Source of the DNA: Nyssa sinensis
Taxonomy: Eukaryota; Streptophyta; Magnoliopsida; Cornales; Nyssaceae
Assembly: GCA_008638375.1 (NCBI GenBank)
Contig: CM018043.1
Location: 60,104,510 to 60,168,509 of the forward strand
Direction of reading: 5' to 3'
DNA length: 64,000 nt
In this document: positions 47,279 through 59,339 of the stretch, piece by piece
Layout: each line of letters starts with the position of its first letter
Numbering within the stretch: position 1 is the stretch's first letter
The notes under the pieces: model-generated
Seen by the model: only the letters and a program-made list of their open reading frames with translations
Database searches by the model: none
Told to the model about the DNA's origin: nothing
Made by a program: the position numbers and the translations under genes

Positions 47279-48714
47279 TGAAATGACCAAAAAGGAATCG
47301 TGCGTATCTCAAAAAGGCATGGTCCTTTCTGGTCAACCAGAAGGGTCTTCTCGGTTAGCCGGTCCCATCTGAAAGCTTTCAAACACCTTCAAATAGTAAC
47401 TCTCAGTCAGTCAGAAAGCTCTTTATGGTCAGTCGGTACCTTCTGGACATCATTTGAATAATGTTTATCCGATCAGTCAATTGTGATACCCAATCAACTG
47501 ATATCTTTTGCTTTGTTGAAATTTTAAATTCATCGTAACCAATCTACCGGTATCGGTTGTTCCAAACTTTCTCAACCTTCAATTTCTTTCGATGAGCCGG
47601 ATATAAGCACCCGGTCAACCAGGTTGCTCTAGGATTTGCTTTCTTGTTCCTTCATTGATCACCTGTTATACTTTAAACCAATTTTCTTCAAGATGTAAGG
47701 TTAGTACACAAGTGCATATACATTTGAAGTGTATTTTCAAGGAACTAATTACACATATTGTCTTTCATTAGACTCCAAGCATAAGGTCATTCTTGAGTTT
47801 ATGATTTATAAACTTCTTTATTCAAGAATGACTTCCTAAAATATGCATCCATAATATTTGGCTCAACATTATTATGGGGCTACATTCTAAATGTCATGAG
47901 TCATAATTTAAATACTCATGTTGCCATTGATAAGTACTTATGACTAGTTGAGCATAAATGAATAGGCCTAATACTTGTGAACTTGCTTATTATAATATGT
48001 TTTCTAATGCATATGCTTATTATGGACTTAAGTATGGATTTACATTATTTTCTTATATTTATTCATTTTTTACCTATATTAGTTATTGTATTAACTCATG
48101 ATTGGGGTCCTTTAATAGCCTACTCATATATAAGGATGTCCAACAACATATTTGAATTCCAATGCATTTGGGCATCTTAGCCTTTTTATGTGATTCAACA
48201 TTTTTCAACCTATACACATTTTGTTATCTTGAATCGTAGCTTTGATTAATGTTCTTCAAAAATTATTCAATTAGTAAGCTATATCAAGATTTCTCAGATG
48301 TTGAATTCATTGCTTAGCTATTCTCAATAGAACTTTACATACACAAAAGCAAGTCAATGCATTTTACACTAGGTTTATTACTTAACCATATGCATGCTTT
48401 AGATATTACATTTTATCTTCATGGGAAAGATATACCAAATATATATCTAGAGTATTAAACAATAGCCATATCTATGGATGTAGCATACAAGTTTAGTTTC
48501 ACATTGACTATATTTAAATGTGCAATGCATAGTTAAGATTATACATTCATTTGTGTCAATATTAAGTATAGATGTCATTAAGATAATCAATTTGATTTCT
48601 ATACTTCATAATTATTTGGTTGCACTCAAGATGAATTCTCATATTTAACACATAAGAGAAAACACGGTTGTTTATTTCAATTACTAAACAAACACTAATT
48701 TTTTATTGATGCTT
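47279..48714. other. no gene recognised, AT-rich repeat-like
   Basis: 47290-47640 has repeated GGTCAACC and GGTCAGTC phrases of the type seen in LTR U3 regions. The remainder is AT-rich with TGCATATGCTT-like strings. I see no domain and no secure element ends. Confidence 0.4.
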
Positions 48715-50115
48715 AGATTACATCAAGCATATACATCATCAAAACTCTATCCTCAACAGAGTGGGCCGCATTTTGATGGTAGGTGTAATCATTGTTCAGA
48801 TCATAGTTATTGGGTATTGGGTTTAGAATGGGCCGAGGATTCAAAGGTTGGAGATACCCTTTTTCGTAAAGTTTTTGAAAAACTTCACTCAATAATGTAG
48901 GTAGGTTAGGGAATGATATTGATGGCCATTTTCGAGATGAATTTGGCTGTGGTGCAGAAACTAAACTGATAGGCTAAGAGTGGTTGTTGGGAAGTAAGAT
49001 CATTAACTGCAAACATTGAGTTATTGGGTTTGGTGCTTTGTACAAGCTTCTACAATGTTCAATCATTGATTGCATATTCAATTTAGGTTCCAGCCCATAT
49101 AAGAGCTTTGAAGGTCTCAAAGTAGTGGGTGAATAAAGACTCACGGTAGACCCGGAGAAGGCTTTTCTTGATGATCTGGACTTGTTCAGCTTTAATGGGC
49201 CTATTAATCATTTGGGCTGCCTTGACCCTTCATCTGGTAATGAAAGTAAATAGAGTTTCCTTGGACTCTTGCTTGGTGGTCTAAAGGTCCTTGAGTGTGA
49301 TGTCTAACTTATTATTGTACTTGTATAGCTTGACAAATGCATTGCAGAGTTGTTCCCAGTCTGTGGAAATAGGCTCTTCAAAGTCTAAGAGCCAACGAAG
49401 TGCTGCTTCAGTGAGGGTTTGGTGGAAGATCTAGGCCATCATTTCAATTATAGCCTTTAATGGTTACATGTCTCTCACAAAAAGCTTGAGATGAGTATTT
49501 GGACAGGTGGTCCAGTGAACTTGTTTATTTATGACATTTTGAACTTGTGGGGAAAACGGACTTCTAGGTAAAGGGATAACTTGTGAATGTCAATCATATC
49601 ATCACCCCAGTTTGACTTATAGATTAGGGTTTACATATTTTTTAGCCTTTTAATGAGATTTTCATCATGGGGTTTTGGTCTTTCGACAAGCCCATGTTGT
49701 CTAGCCCAATCAAAAGGATCATGGACCGCTATGTTTTGAACTAGCAGATGCTGCAGAGGCGGATCTTGACCCTGTATTAGAGGGATTGGCGGAGGAACTG
49801 GCGGCATATTTTTTGGTTCAACCGGAGTTGGGGGTGGTGGCAGCCACGACTGTGTAAACTCTTGGAAAGTTTGGGCAAGTCTTTGTGACACCTTCCTTTG
49901 ATCGGAGGTGTCTTTCCTTATTTTCACTAGTATCTGAAGCAATTATTCTTGATTTATGGCCATAGGAGTTACGTGTAGTGATTGATTTTCCTTTGATGTC
50001 ATGTTTCTGACTTTTGAATTTTTTAAAATTTGAACTTTGAAGAAAATTAGGGGCATCATGCCTCGGTAGCCCGTAGGCCCTAACAGAGTGAGGAAGCTTA
50101 GGTAAAGAATTCCAA
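48715..50115 (-). pseudogene. Ogre-like gypsy gag remnant
   Basis: Read downward from 50115. A Lys/Ser-rich N-terminal part precedes a Pro-rich segment EPKNMPPVPPPIPLI near 49770. The gag core reads TEAALRWLLDFEE, FVKLYKYNNKLD and ESKETLFTFITR (49420-49230), a pattern known from Ogre/Tat gags. Near 48715-48900 come LSEVFQKLYEKGYLQPLNP, PRPILNPIPNNYD and then YTYHQNAAHSVEDRV. That last string is the knuckle region, here without its Cys residues. Stops and shifts occur throughout. The neighbours agree: a primer-binding site and 5' LTR lie at higher coordinates on the same strand. Confidence 0.82.
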
Positions 50116-51180
50116 ACCATAAAGTTAAAAGATTACTATAATGTCATGAATGGATTTGACCCCAATGGGATGAGAAAAGATGATGCCTAGCACTTGAATA
50201 GAAATTAGCGATGAGAAGATTCCTAAACAATTGATAAGAGATAATAATCATGAAGAATCCTATAAGAGTGTAAAAAATTACTTACAGATTTTTTTGGCAA
50301 AGATTCCCAAAGAATCGGGAAAATATTTGACTTCTAAACCTCACTTGAATCGGACATTAAAAAGTAGGACATTTAAAAGGATATTTGAATGTTGATAAGA
50401 ATAGGCCCAAAATAAGTCCTCTTTAAAAGTTATTTTGTTAGTCCACTTTAATGATTCAGCAGTGGTTTGAAAAGCCTAAGAAAAGTCCATTTTATAGGGC
50501 TAATAGTGAGAAAAATGGAGTTTTTTTTTTTTTTTTTTTTCAGAAAAAGCTCGAAACTTTGAAAAAATTTATGAAATTGTGGAGCAAGGCAGCAAACTCA
50601 CGATGTATTGATCGGCACACAGAGAGTGCGCCGTCCAAACTTTTTTTGGGCTTTTTCAAGATGTAATTTTTACGAAGATCGGTGAGTGTTTTATGCAAAA
50701 ATTGGGTTTTTCACTTAAACCAGTCTAAGGTGAACTATAAACATGACGTTACGCTGGGTAATATAGGCTTCCCTCGACATGATGTTTTATATACCTCCCG
50801 CGGTCATTCGGGAAACGAATAATGGTTAAATAGTAGGCAACAATCCTTTTGATATACCTCTCAAGGCACCATCAAAGGCTTTCCCTGCTAAAATTGGTAA
50901 ATGGTTGAGGAGTGGAGGGTTTTTACCGACATTCCCAACTGTAAGGAACAAACTAAGGTACGGGCTACCAACCATCCGAGGGTTAAAAAAGGTATGTAGT
51001 GCATATGCATATGTCATAATATGAAGTGTGTGCTTGGTATTCCAATTAAATTCAATAACATGTGAATTACATATATCCAATCATCTATTCAAGCAATAAA
51101 TAAATAAAATAATGCAAAAAATATATACACAACAATGAAAGCCTTATAAATGAATAACATAATAAGTCTAGCTCTCAATG
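50116..51180 (-). other. 5' leader of the Ogre-like element
   Basis: Non-coding, between the primer-binding site and gag on the minus strand. It contains a poly-T run at 50520-50540. Long leaders are usual in Ogre elements. Confidence 0.5.
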
Positions 51181-51199
51181 TCCCCAGCGAAGTCGCCAC
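51181..51199 (-). other. primer-binding site of the Ogre-like element
   Basis: The minus strand reads GTGGCGACTTCGCTGGGGA directly after the LTR end. TGGCGACTCxGCTGGGGA is the form I associate with Ogre elements (tRNA-Arg priming). Confidence 0.75.
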
Positions 51200-51684
51200 T
51201 GTGAGAGCAAGTGCCAGGAAATGAGTGAAACAAACCCTGGCTTTTTAAGTCCGCTCCCTTGAGGTGGGAGAGAAATGCATTTTTTTTTGGATCAGGGTGT
51301 ACATGAATACACAAAGGAGTCACCAATTTGTTTTAGGCTAAATAATAAGCAAACCTTATACAACCCATAGAGAATACATGTAAAAAGAATAACAAAGAAA
51401 ATTGAACTTGCAATGCTTTGGTCTTATTTACATTCTAAACCCCTTGACACGGGTCAAAATAAAGTAGTCTACAATAAACCAAATACATCAAGTGCTCATC
51501 AACAAGGCATAAATTCCATGACAAAAAATAAGAGAGAATGAGTAGAAAGAGATAATGATAATAATTACATGAACGAATAAAGTATTGAGCTAAAATAAGA
51601 AAGGTAAGTAATGCCAATTAAATAAATCATAATTATAATATAAATGCATAAAAAGAAAGGGAGTGGACAAAAAGGGCTTGCCAA

Positions 51685-51751
51685 GGCTTGAACCTTGGAC
51701 CATCAAGAACTTTACTCAAAAAGAGAAAAGTCACTAGGCTATCAGCACTTT
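51685..51751 (-). repeat. tRNA-like module, antisense in the LTR
   Basis: The minus strand reads AAAGTGCTGATAGCCTAGTG, then AAGGTTCAAGCC (B-box-like) about 40 bp on. Confidence 0.45.
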
Positions 51752-52770
51752 AGTGATAATGCCTACTTAAAATATATATATATATATATATAACTATGAT
51801 ATGTAGGTGTGAGACTTGTATACAAAGTGAGGTGTCATTCCTTTAGTGGACCAAACTCCCAACCAATAGGGTTTCATACACCAAGACCCCATGATACAAG
51901 TGCAACTCATGATGTGAGAATCAGACCTTGAATGTGTCCTTGAACAATCAGACCCGTGTGTGCATGTGTTGTGTATTTCAGAAACCACAATTACTTTGGC
52001 TAAAGAGAGAAAGAGAGAGAGAGAAAAAGAACAAAGAGAAGGAATAGAAGAAGAAGAGAGGGAGGAAGAAACTTGCATGCATGGCTGTTCGAAGTTGAAG
52101 GAAGAAGGAGGTCCGTTGGAAGAGGAACACAGTAGAGAGAGAGTCGACCGGGAGGAGAGAAAAAGTTGGGAAAAGCCCCCAAACAGGTTTGAATCGAACC
52201 CTCTGTAATTTATTTTGAATTTTGAATAATATATATGCATGCTAGATCTGTTTTGTGTGAGTTTAAACCACCAAAGGGTTGAGATAACCCTAAACCACCA
52301 TTGACGAGAGCTTGGAAAAGTGGACCTAAACCTGACCTAAACAAAATTGTATTTTAAAAATGGGGATCGAAACTAGAACTAAAAAGGATCACAACACAAA
52401 AAGAATCAAATGAATTAGCTCAAAAACGAGGATTTAATAGCAACCTAGCAGGTTTAGAGTGATAAATGGGTTCTAGTGAAACTGAACATTAAACGGATTT
52501 TTGAAACCATGAATGAGTAGCCCTTTGTAAACCATGAAAAATAGAACAAGAATGGATCAAATAGGTCCAGTAACAAGTGAGATATTTGAAGCAATCAAAA
52601 AGTCGGGCATTTGGAAAATTTGACCATTCGATCGAATATGGAGAATAAAAAGGGTCTCAAACCTTTTCAATAATGTTTTAGACATGTTTGGATGAAGAAA
52701 CAATCCAAAACCAGGTGAAAAATCGCAAGAAAAACAAAAGATTTTTCTAGTTTTAGATCACCGTTGCCAG

Positions 52771-53370
52771 AAAGTCATAGAAAAAGGTACTAGGTGGGTC
52801 GACTTATTCGAGTCAGACTGGGTCAGGTTCGGGTCAACCCGATTAGAGTGCAGATATGGGTCGTCAAAACGACCCCATTTTGATAACATTTAAAATGTTT
52901 TTAATATAAACTAGAGCATTTGGAAGCAAGGATGGGGGATTGATTTAATAACCTTACGCGGAACTAGGATAACCTAACCCTGATACGTCATTTTGCCCAT
53001 TGTTTGGCTTTCAGAAAATTAGAAAATAAATGGGAGCTGCAGCCCCTTAATTCGAACCCAAGGCTATAAAGGGAAAGTCGTAGAAGAATGTAATATGTGA
53101 GTCGGGTTATTCGAGTCAAACTGGGTTAGGTTTGAGTCAACCTGGTTCGAGCGCAAATACGGGTTGTCAAAACGACCCCATTTTGATAACATTTAAAATA
53201 TTTTTAATATAAACTGGAGTGTTTGGAAGCAAGGATAGGGGATTGATTTAATAACCTTACGCGAAAATGGGATAACCTAACCCTAATACGTCATTTTGTC
53301 CATTGTTTGGCTTTTAAAAAATAAAAAAAAATAAAGGGGAATTGTAGTCCTCCTAATTCGAACCCAAGAT
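52771..53370 (+). repeat. 303-bp tandem duplication inside the LTR
   Basis: The two copies start at AAAGTCATAG (52771) and AAAGTCGTAG (53074). They share TCAAAACGACCCCATTTTG, GGGGATTGATTTAATAACC and ATACGTCATTTTG. Identity is high but not complete, so the duplication precedes many point changes. Confidence 0.9.
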
Positions 53371-53422
53371 TGTCAAGCCACAAGAACCTATGGGCTCAGT
53401 GGCTACCAACATGCCACTGACC
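53355..53422 (-). repeat. tRNA-like module, antisense in the LTR
   Basis: The minus strand reads GTCAGTGGCATGTTGGTAGC (A-box-like), then TTGGGTTCGAATT (a near-perfect B-box) about 40 bp on. The first copy of the 303-bp duplication keeps only the B-box (53051-53061). Confidence 0.6.
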
Positions 53423-54357
53423 ACCCTGTATATTTATTTATCCTAATAAATATATATTATGTAATTAATTAGTTAATTAAATTAATTTAATTAAATGCTA
53501 ATTTAGACATGTGAAATGTCATAATTATCATTATGTCCTTAGTGATGCCTGAAGCCAATTAAATATAAGAAAGAGGTCTGTCTTGATTACTTTGGACGTT
53601 CTAGACTCAATGGTGAGCTCCGTTTCATCTAAATAAATTTTAAAAAATATGGAACAACAAATGAATTATACTAAATATGTCTCACGCATTAATTAAGCTA
53701 TAAAATGAATTTAGAAAAATTGACAACATCTAACTTAAAGTTTTTAGGGCTATTAGACCCGAAAATGGAGTCCGTTAGGATAAATTAAGTTACAAAAAAT
53801 ACAATAAGCGAAAAGGACAAAATTACAACAAAGCCCAAGAGAGCCAAAAATAATAAGTGGCCAATAGTAGTGTTTAAGTTATGTTCTAATACGAAGTTAT
53901 GTGCATTTGACTTATAGATCTAGGAACTAAAGATAAGGAAAAAGCGATTAAGGAAACGGACTAAGAACTTGAGGTGAGTAATCTTGTATCCTGAATCAGT
54001 GGTATTTTATCTCCTATTTGAAAAACGCCTAATCTATTTTTGTGAATAATCCAGTATCTTGAATTAGTAGATTTTACATCCTGCTTTCAAATGTCTACTC
54101 TATGAATTTCTATATCTGTTCAAATATTTATTCTATATTTTATGAAATATCTAAGAACTATGATCTTCATGAATTATACCTTGAAATGTCATTCATATGT
54201 ACTAATTTGGAAAATGTTTGTATGCTTTGAATCTTGACTAAGTTCTTTAGCAAAAATGTGTGTAAACCATGGCACCCCTTCAAGGAGAAAATGATTTGTG
54301 TGAACCAATCTTGACTATGTAATTTTGAATCATACTTGTTGATCTAATCTTGTGTAT

Positions 54358-54595
54358 GTGTGAGACCTACCCAGGTGGCGCTTTGACTCTTTCAATGAGA
54401 CCTACCCATATGGCGCTATGACTCGCTTATTGTGTCTATTCAAGGTTTACCCATGTGACGTTTCGACTATTGTGATGAAACTTATCCACATGACATTTCG
54501 ACTCGTTGTGGAATTAATGATTGAGGCTTACCAACATGGTGCTCCGACTCTTGATGAGACTTACGCACGTAGTGCTCCGACTCAATATGTAATTC
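54358..54595 (+). repeat. 36-45-bp degenerate minisatellite, 6 units
   Basis: Units carry GAGACCTACCCATATGGCGC and a following GACTC. Spacing is irregular, 36-45 bp. Confidence 0.85.
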
Positions 54596-55224
54596 TTTGA
54601 TGTGTGTAATATGTATCTATCATTCATTTTGTGTTATCTGTTTTCGAAATCATGTTTTAGAAGTACCTTCTCATATGTATTTGTTATTCGATGTTGTGTT
54701 ATCCATTTTGTGTTGATCATCTGAACCATGTTTTAAGAAGTGCATGTGCTATTATTCATTTTGTGAACAAATCTTCATTATCTGATTTCTATTTTGATAT
54801 TTGAACTATGCTCTTGAAAATGATTGTGTTTTAGAAATGTTTGTGTTATATCTGCTTTGAACCTTCCGCTTGCTTTACAAAATTATCCACTTTGGAAATG
54901 TGTTATATGATCTTCTTGAGAATGTGTTATCTGTTTTGAGGAAACTTAGTGCTCATGAGACTTTGTGCAAAACCCTGTTTTGAAAACCTGTGATAGGATG
55001 CATAAAACTCACAAGGATATTACCCATGACATTTCAAGTAATTAAACTAGCAAATAAGAAGTAGGGCCTGCAATGGAAAAGCTACAGACATGAACGCAGT
55101 ACACCTTTTTACACGAGGAACAAGATTGAACTGATATAGGATTATTTTTAGCAACATCTAATGTATCTTTCGGCACTGTAACAACTTAGACTTTTGGGAA
55201 CTAGAATTTTGTATCTTTTACTGG

Positions 55225-55269
<45 letters not shown>
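55225..55269. repeat. AC/AT compound microsatellite
   Basis: About 13 AC units run into about 9 AT units. Confidence 0.95.
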
Positions 55270-56824
55270 GATGTGCATAGAAATGTTGATGGATTATGTG
55301 TAATGATGGTGATGTGATCACAATGGCTTTACCTTAAAAACTTTTTACAGATGATTGGTGTTGATCGGTTATCAAATGACTTTCATATGTGTAGCTTCAA
55401 CACTTTGTTTAAAAAGAAAAAATAATAATAATTTTACTTTCTTGTGTAATTCATTTAATTTTGTACAATCTGTCTAGGTAATAGTGTCGGTCATTACCCC
55501 TAATCCGTAGAAGGTAGGTTTCAAGTTGTGACAAAAGCTGTAGAGAAATAATGAGAAATAGATGAAATAAAAAACATAAAAGAAAAGGAAAAGGGAAGGA
55601 TGATTTGACTCGGACCCAAAGGCTTCCTATGTATCCGTTTAGATAACGGAATCAAAGTCACATACTTCTCTAGTTTACCCTCTTTTATCAAGAATGATAA
55701 AAGAGAGATATCAACCGAGTAGAAGTAGACTAGTAAGGGTTTAGAGGCATACATTATTTAGTCATGGTAGTTGGATAATACTTTGGCTAGGAAAATATGA
55801 TTCGGAGACTCCGATCGAGTAGATCTTCGGCTTGCTTCTTTGATTCGGATACCATTGCTTCGGTAGGGTTTCAGCTTACTTCTTGAAGGGAGACCGTTAC
55901 TTTGTCAATGCTTCAATCTTCAAAGATAGAGAGTTCTTAAAGAGAGAATCTAGGACTGTATTAGTAACACAAAGCTATAGAATTGTGTGTCCTCCAAATG
56001 GTGACCAAGACGGTTTATTTATAGTCCAAATGTGATACTTGATCTAATGGCTCATAATCAATCTCACAAATGGAAGGCTAGGATCACGTCTTGAGTGATA
56101 ATTATGTGATTAAAAACAAAAATCAAATCAAATAGTTATCTAAAGAATTATTATCCTAAAATAAATAATTTAAGAATAAATTTAAAATGAATTATAAAAA
56201 ATGCATGAACCTATCAAAATAAATGCTACATGCAAGAGCTAATAAGGTGTAAGATAAATAAAAAATTATTCCTAAATAAATTCTAAAAGAATGGAAAATT
56301 AAGGGGGATTTCTCAAAAATCTTAAATATATAATATTTATCCTATATATATATAATATATGCACCTAAATACAATGTATATAGACATAACATGGGTACAC
56401 CAAGATAGGTGAACCAATTGGGTGGTTATAATGCACCCTACATGCCACCTAAGCTATCGTGTGGACCAATGATATGTATGTACACCTAATACAACCATAT
56501 GAGTGAGTTTATACTAGAAAATAAACAAGTGTCTAAGTTCAATGTATCCCATTTAAAAGAAATAAGAAGAAACTATATTTATGAAAGTTCTAGAAATGGA
56601 AAGTCCTAGTTATACCTAATTGAACTACTACTACTCAAGATCACCAAATTGTCCTCAATTTGGAGAAAAATCATAAGATTGTCACAAGACATGTGAAATG
56701 ACCAAATTATCCCTCATGGCATGAAAATGTGACTAATTTATCACTAAAGGGTTGAAATTACTAAATTACCCCCAAATAGGTAATTTGACATGGAAATTAC
56801 AAAAATTCCCTTCAAGTGACCAAA

Positions 56825-57190
56825 GAGTCCTACTAAGAGTAGGATTGTGCCAAAATTATCAAAATACCCTCCAAAGGTGAAACAGTGTCAAAATTACTAA
56901 AACGTCCTCAAATGGGCAAAATAGTCCTAACAAAGGTAGGACTCTGATAGATGAGTCTTACTAGGAGTGAAACTATGTCGGGAAGAGTCCTACTTGGACT
57001 GAGACTCTATTAAGAGGAGTCCTAACGTAAGTGAGACTCTGTTGGGAAGGGTCATAATGAAAACGAGACTCTGGAATGAAGAGTCTTACTGGACTGTGAC
57101 TTTGTCGGAAGAGTCTTACTAGAAATGAGATCTATCAAGAGAAGTCTTACCTAGACTAGGACTCTGTTGGTGAGAGTTTTATTAGGGGTT
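56825..57190 (-). repeat. 31-bp tandem array in the second Ogre-like LTR
   Basis: About 12 units related to those at 28419-29075 carry AGTCCTAC and GACTCTG. Confidence 0.85.
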
Positions 57191-57254
57191 GGATTTTTGG
57201 TATAATTACCGAATTACTCCTATCTAGTCATGGGTCATAAAATAAGGTGTCTAT

Positions 57255-59330
57255 AGAGACTATCTTGATAAATGTGAAAACTGGTATGGTAAAAATTTAA
57301 AAAATGCCTTTGTGGGTTTAAAAGGCATCCAAATGATATAGAATTATTGAAATAGGGCTTTCTTAGGGTTTGAGGCCCAATAACATATCTTTAACATCTA
57401 TTTGGGCAAATGAACACTCCATGCATATATTAATATATAATTAATACTAGAAAATTTATAAAACTGATATAATACCTAACTATTAAGGGTTAAAGTGGCC
57501 TAGGGAGATAAATTTTAAATGTGTAAAATATCTTATACATATGATGAAAGATACAAGTAATGTCTCCTTATAGTCTGGTGATGCCTAGAACTAGATTATA
57601 CACTAATTGGCTAGTATTGCACACTCGTTATCGGAATCCCATAGCTTGACTAATTGTTTATATTCTGATGTGGTTATTCTCGGTTATATGTGTAGCACAA
57701 ATGTAAATGTATATCTTGTTTGTGTATATGGGTTTTTATGCATATAAACATTCTGCATTGCATTACGTGGCGTGTGCATGAACATTGTGATGAAGAGATG
57801 ATAAATATAGATTATAGTGTGGACCTGTATGGCACATTGGATGTATTTGAGTAATGTAAACAACTTAGCACGTATTTTGCATTCGGCTTAGTTCTTGAGG
57901 GATGGAGCAAGACTTTATAATATATGACCTTCTTTGACGGGATTGTGTTTATTTTTAGCTACGAGCCATAAACCCAATCAGGAGGTTTTTGTTTCCTTCA
58001 TGCCAGTAACCCGATAAGCAACCGAACTTGAGTTAAAGTATGGGTCATGTCATATGATATTGATTGTGTGGATGGTGTAGTGATTACACTTTTGTTGACT
58101 TATCATATTTTGGACATTGCACTAGATATATTGCTACTGGATGTTGTTGTTCTCATTGCTTTGAGGAAAAAATGGAGGTGTGTCGTAGGATTGGTTTACA
58201 TAGACGTATTTTATGCTTAAATGTATGCTAAAAATGTTCATTTCATTATTGTTATACCGCATTGAGTTATATCTTATTATGCTGACGATTGCATATATAT
58301 TTGTGAGTTGATAGATGATACTTGTTGTATATTTATATTTCATGATAGACATTAAAGATTTTATTTTTCAAACTTGCATTAGTTTTGCACGTTGTATGCT
58401 TATGTGTTTTGGAATATCATACTCAACATTATGAGTCACCTCTACTATGCATGGGAATGATAGGTATTAGAGAAAATAGACTTGTAAATGACGGTTGCAG
58501 GACTCGCTCGAGACAAATGGTGACTTTAGCTTATTACCATTTTGACTTGTACATTGGATCTGTTTTGTACAAGGGTGTTTGTACCCTTATATAGAGACAT
58601 TGATGTATTTGTACATTATATTGGATCTAGACTTGTAGTGTTCGACAATATAGTTAGTTTTGGAATACTTTACCTTGTTATACATTATTGATGGACAATT
58701 TTTGTTTAGTTGCCCTTGATGATTATCAATTTCAATTAATCCCGTTATGGGACTTGAAAAGGAATAAACATGAAAATGAAATGAATTAAAAGAAAACAAT
58801 TCAAAAAATGGCTTATTTTTTAATACACTTGATTAGGTTGATTAATCTAATTACCTTCCACTTGTAGTTCAAGTGACCCTATTTTTAGGCCTTCTAAGTT
58901 AGGGTTGTGATAGAAAAAAAAGGCAACTATGGGAATAATTAGCATGCGAGAAGTGAATAATGATGATGGATACAAATGGAATGACTCATGTTGCCCAACA
59001 AATGCTTTAGAGATGTTTTGGTGGTATTTGAAACTAGTAGTTCCTTTCAATTATTTGTTGTAATTACGTAGTCTCTAGTATTTATGAATTGCGTTTTAAT
59101 GCTAAGTATAAATGGTGGTGATTCCATATATTTTAATAACAAATTCTACTCAAATGGCAATATATTCACAAATTTTAACAAGATCTAATGGATAATATTG
59201 TAATTCATACAAAATATGTTATTATAATTAGACGTTCATATGAGCCTCTTAAAGTTTCAATAAGTGCTTAACAAGATATGCTTGGAGTTGATAAAATGTT
59301 TCTCTGCGACAACAATGAATTTGAATGATT
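57255..59330. other. no gene; LTR-like non-coding sequence
   Basis: 57570-58790 resembles the 3' half of a large gypsy LTR in style (GCCAGTAACCCGATAAGC, ACCCTTATATAG), but without clear ends. 58800-59330 is AT-rich and may be the outer part of the Harbinger element that follows. Confidence 0.35.
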
Positions 59331-59339
59331 TGCAATAGT

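Larger units (their letters stand above)
51605..55533 (+). mobile_element. solo gypsy LTR nested in the Ogre-like LTR
   Basis: It ends GGTTTCAAGTTGTGACA; the left end near TAAGTAATGCC has lost a clear TG. AAAGG (51600-51604) and AAAGC (55534-55538) fit a target duplication with one change, and Ogre-like LTR sequence resumes on each side. At 3.9 kb it is the longest LTR here, lengthened by an internal 303-bp duplication (52771-53370). No primer site or coding follows. Confidence 0.72.
51200..57254 (-). repeat. 5' LTR of the Ogre-like element, split by a solo LTR
   Basis: Two pieces, 51200-51604 and 55534-57254, together about 2.1 kb, match the LTR at 26858-29132. On the minus strand it starts TATAGACACCTTATTTTATG (one change from TGTAGACACC) and ends just before the primer-binding site. 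Shared landmarks include GGAGACCGTTA and CTCTTTTATCAAGAATGATA. A plus-strand gypsy LTR sits between the two pieces. Confidence 0.75.

Noticed and set aside
47276..48689. A copia solo LTR starting TGTTGAAATGACC
   Set aside because: The ends look plausible, but flanking pentamers (CAGGA and CTAAT) do not match and no internal hallmark was found.
49631..50120. A host gene with Pro-rich protein on the minus strand
   Set aside because: The downstream gag core, primer-binding site and LTR place it in an Ogre-like gag.
51794..52240. 148-codon minus-strand frame as a protein gene
   Set aside because: Low-complexity Ser/Leu-rich translation of a GA-rich LTR segment.
38201..53422. True tRNA genes at the tRNA-like modules
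   Set aside because: A and B boxes are present, but acceptor and anticodon stems cannot be formed by eye; they are reported only as tRNA-like modules.
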